From Neoceratodus forsteri (Eukaryota; Chordata; Ceratodontiformes; Ceratodontidae), in the NCBI GenBank assembly GCA_016271365.2, contig CM057456.1, positions 1,393,159,501 through 1,393,223,500 on the forward strand: a stretch of DNA of 64,000 bases, read 5' to 3'. A program made the translations under genes and the position numbers. The first letter of the stretch is position 1, and each line of letters begins with the position of its first letter. Below are positions 63,656-64,000 of the stretch, piece by piece. Below the pieces are notes generated by a model, which saw nothing but the letters and a program-made list of their open reading frames with translations, was not told the DNA's origin and did not search any database.

Positions 63656-64000
63656 GAGGGGTTGTGGGATAACAGATGCACCAGACACCGAACTTCAGGT
63701 TCAACACACAATCTCTGTGTGACTTTTATTCAGAATACAGTAAATAAGCTTCTGCAATGCCATATTCCTTCTTCAGTACATCAGTTTGCAGCAACAGACT
63801 ATGTATGTCCTTTCTCTGCACTTAGCCAGCACCTACTGACACTGATCTCTGATCTAACTACCAGTTGAGATGCAACCTGCACCCCTCTGCGGGCCCAGTT
63901 TGCTTGGGTAGTGGGGGCCCAAAAAGAAGAAAAGAAAAACAAAACAAGCTATAGACAAAGAACCTCAGTGCAGAATCACTGAAAGAAAGGTTACCCCAAA
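63656..64000 (+). other. Possible start of another LTR element in the satellite
   Basis: The satellite stops at ccaccccacac and new sequence begins tgtggaggggttgtgggata. It starts with TGTGG, carries an ttttattcagaatacagtaa segment and has no ORF of note. A TG start directly at a satellite break would fit an LTR, but the other end lies outside the window. Confidence 0.3.

Noticed and set aside
63656..64000. A confirmed third LTR element
   Set aside because: Only a TG start and the satellite break are visible. The other end, a primer site and coding parts are outside the window.
13512..64000. Further dynein exons downstream
   Set aside because: I looked for the conserved wording expected next (IKIGDKE, LILHTKLANPHY, LINFTVTRDGLEDQLL) and found none on the + strand.

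Overview
The window is vertebrate nuclear DNA from a large, repeat-swollen genome. It has no operons and almost no open coding sequence. What it does have is one spliced exon, decayed non-LTR retrotransposons of the CR1/L2 and L1 types, tRNA-derived SINEs with long target-site duplications, DIRS-type tyrosine-recombinase retrotransposons and a Ty3/Gypsy element of the Gmr1 type. DIRS, CR1 and Gmr1-like elements together, with tails ending in repeats of the form ctatgttt, fit an amphibian (caecilian or salamander) or a lungfish best. I cannot fix the species.

The only host gene I can support is one exon (13389-13511, + strand) of an axonemal dynein heavy chain, AAA5 region, with a good acceptor and donor. 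If the annotation is right, most or all of the rest of the window is intron of that gene or neighbouring intergenic DNA.

Layout. 1-4870: 3' end of a CR1/L2-like LINE, then repeat-derived and unassigned DNA with a fold-back element. 4875-12556: an L1-type LINE bounded by a 15-bp target duplication, itself interrupted by a 1.4-kb minus-strand element and a short LINE tail. 12577-17400: a SINE, the dynein exon, a MIR-like SINE and an L1 3' end. 17915-21173: a solo Gypsy LTR with 5-bp target duplication, a 50-bp minisatellite and two SINEs. 21174-26100: mostly unassigned, with a TAAT-rich stretch that looks like a conserved non-coding element and one more SINE. 26105-31533: CR1 3' end and a DIRS gag region broken by an L1 and a LINE tail. 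31534-40036: a ZCCHC3-like ORF1 relic, a CR1-type LINE with an esterase-like ORF1, a minus-strand LINE endonuclease relic split by a SINE, and L1 and CR1 scraps. 40341-46540: a younger CR1 copy, a truncated DIRS with a SINE inside, and a LINE tail carrying a palindromic MITE. 46541-51300: unassigned DNA with a tRNA-type SINE and a 580-bp inverted-repeat element. 51310-56072: the Gmr1-like Gypsy element. 56073-63655: a 77-bp satellite interrupted by a nearly complete DIRS element.

These parts do not form a pathway. They record successive insertions: SINEs into LINEs and DIRS, an L1 into a DIRS, a LINE tail into an LTR, and retroelements into a satellite. Every autonomous element seen here carries stops, frameshifts or lost catalytic residues, so all are read as inactive. 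I did not find a convincing new biological system. The points most worth following are the dynein exon, the integrase-before-RT Gypsy element with a SCAN-like gag, the SINE family, the inverted-repeat element and the candidate conserved element.
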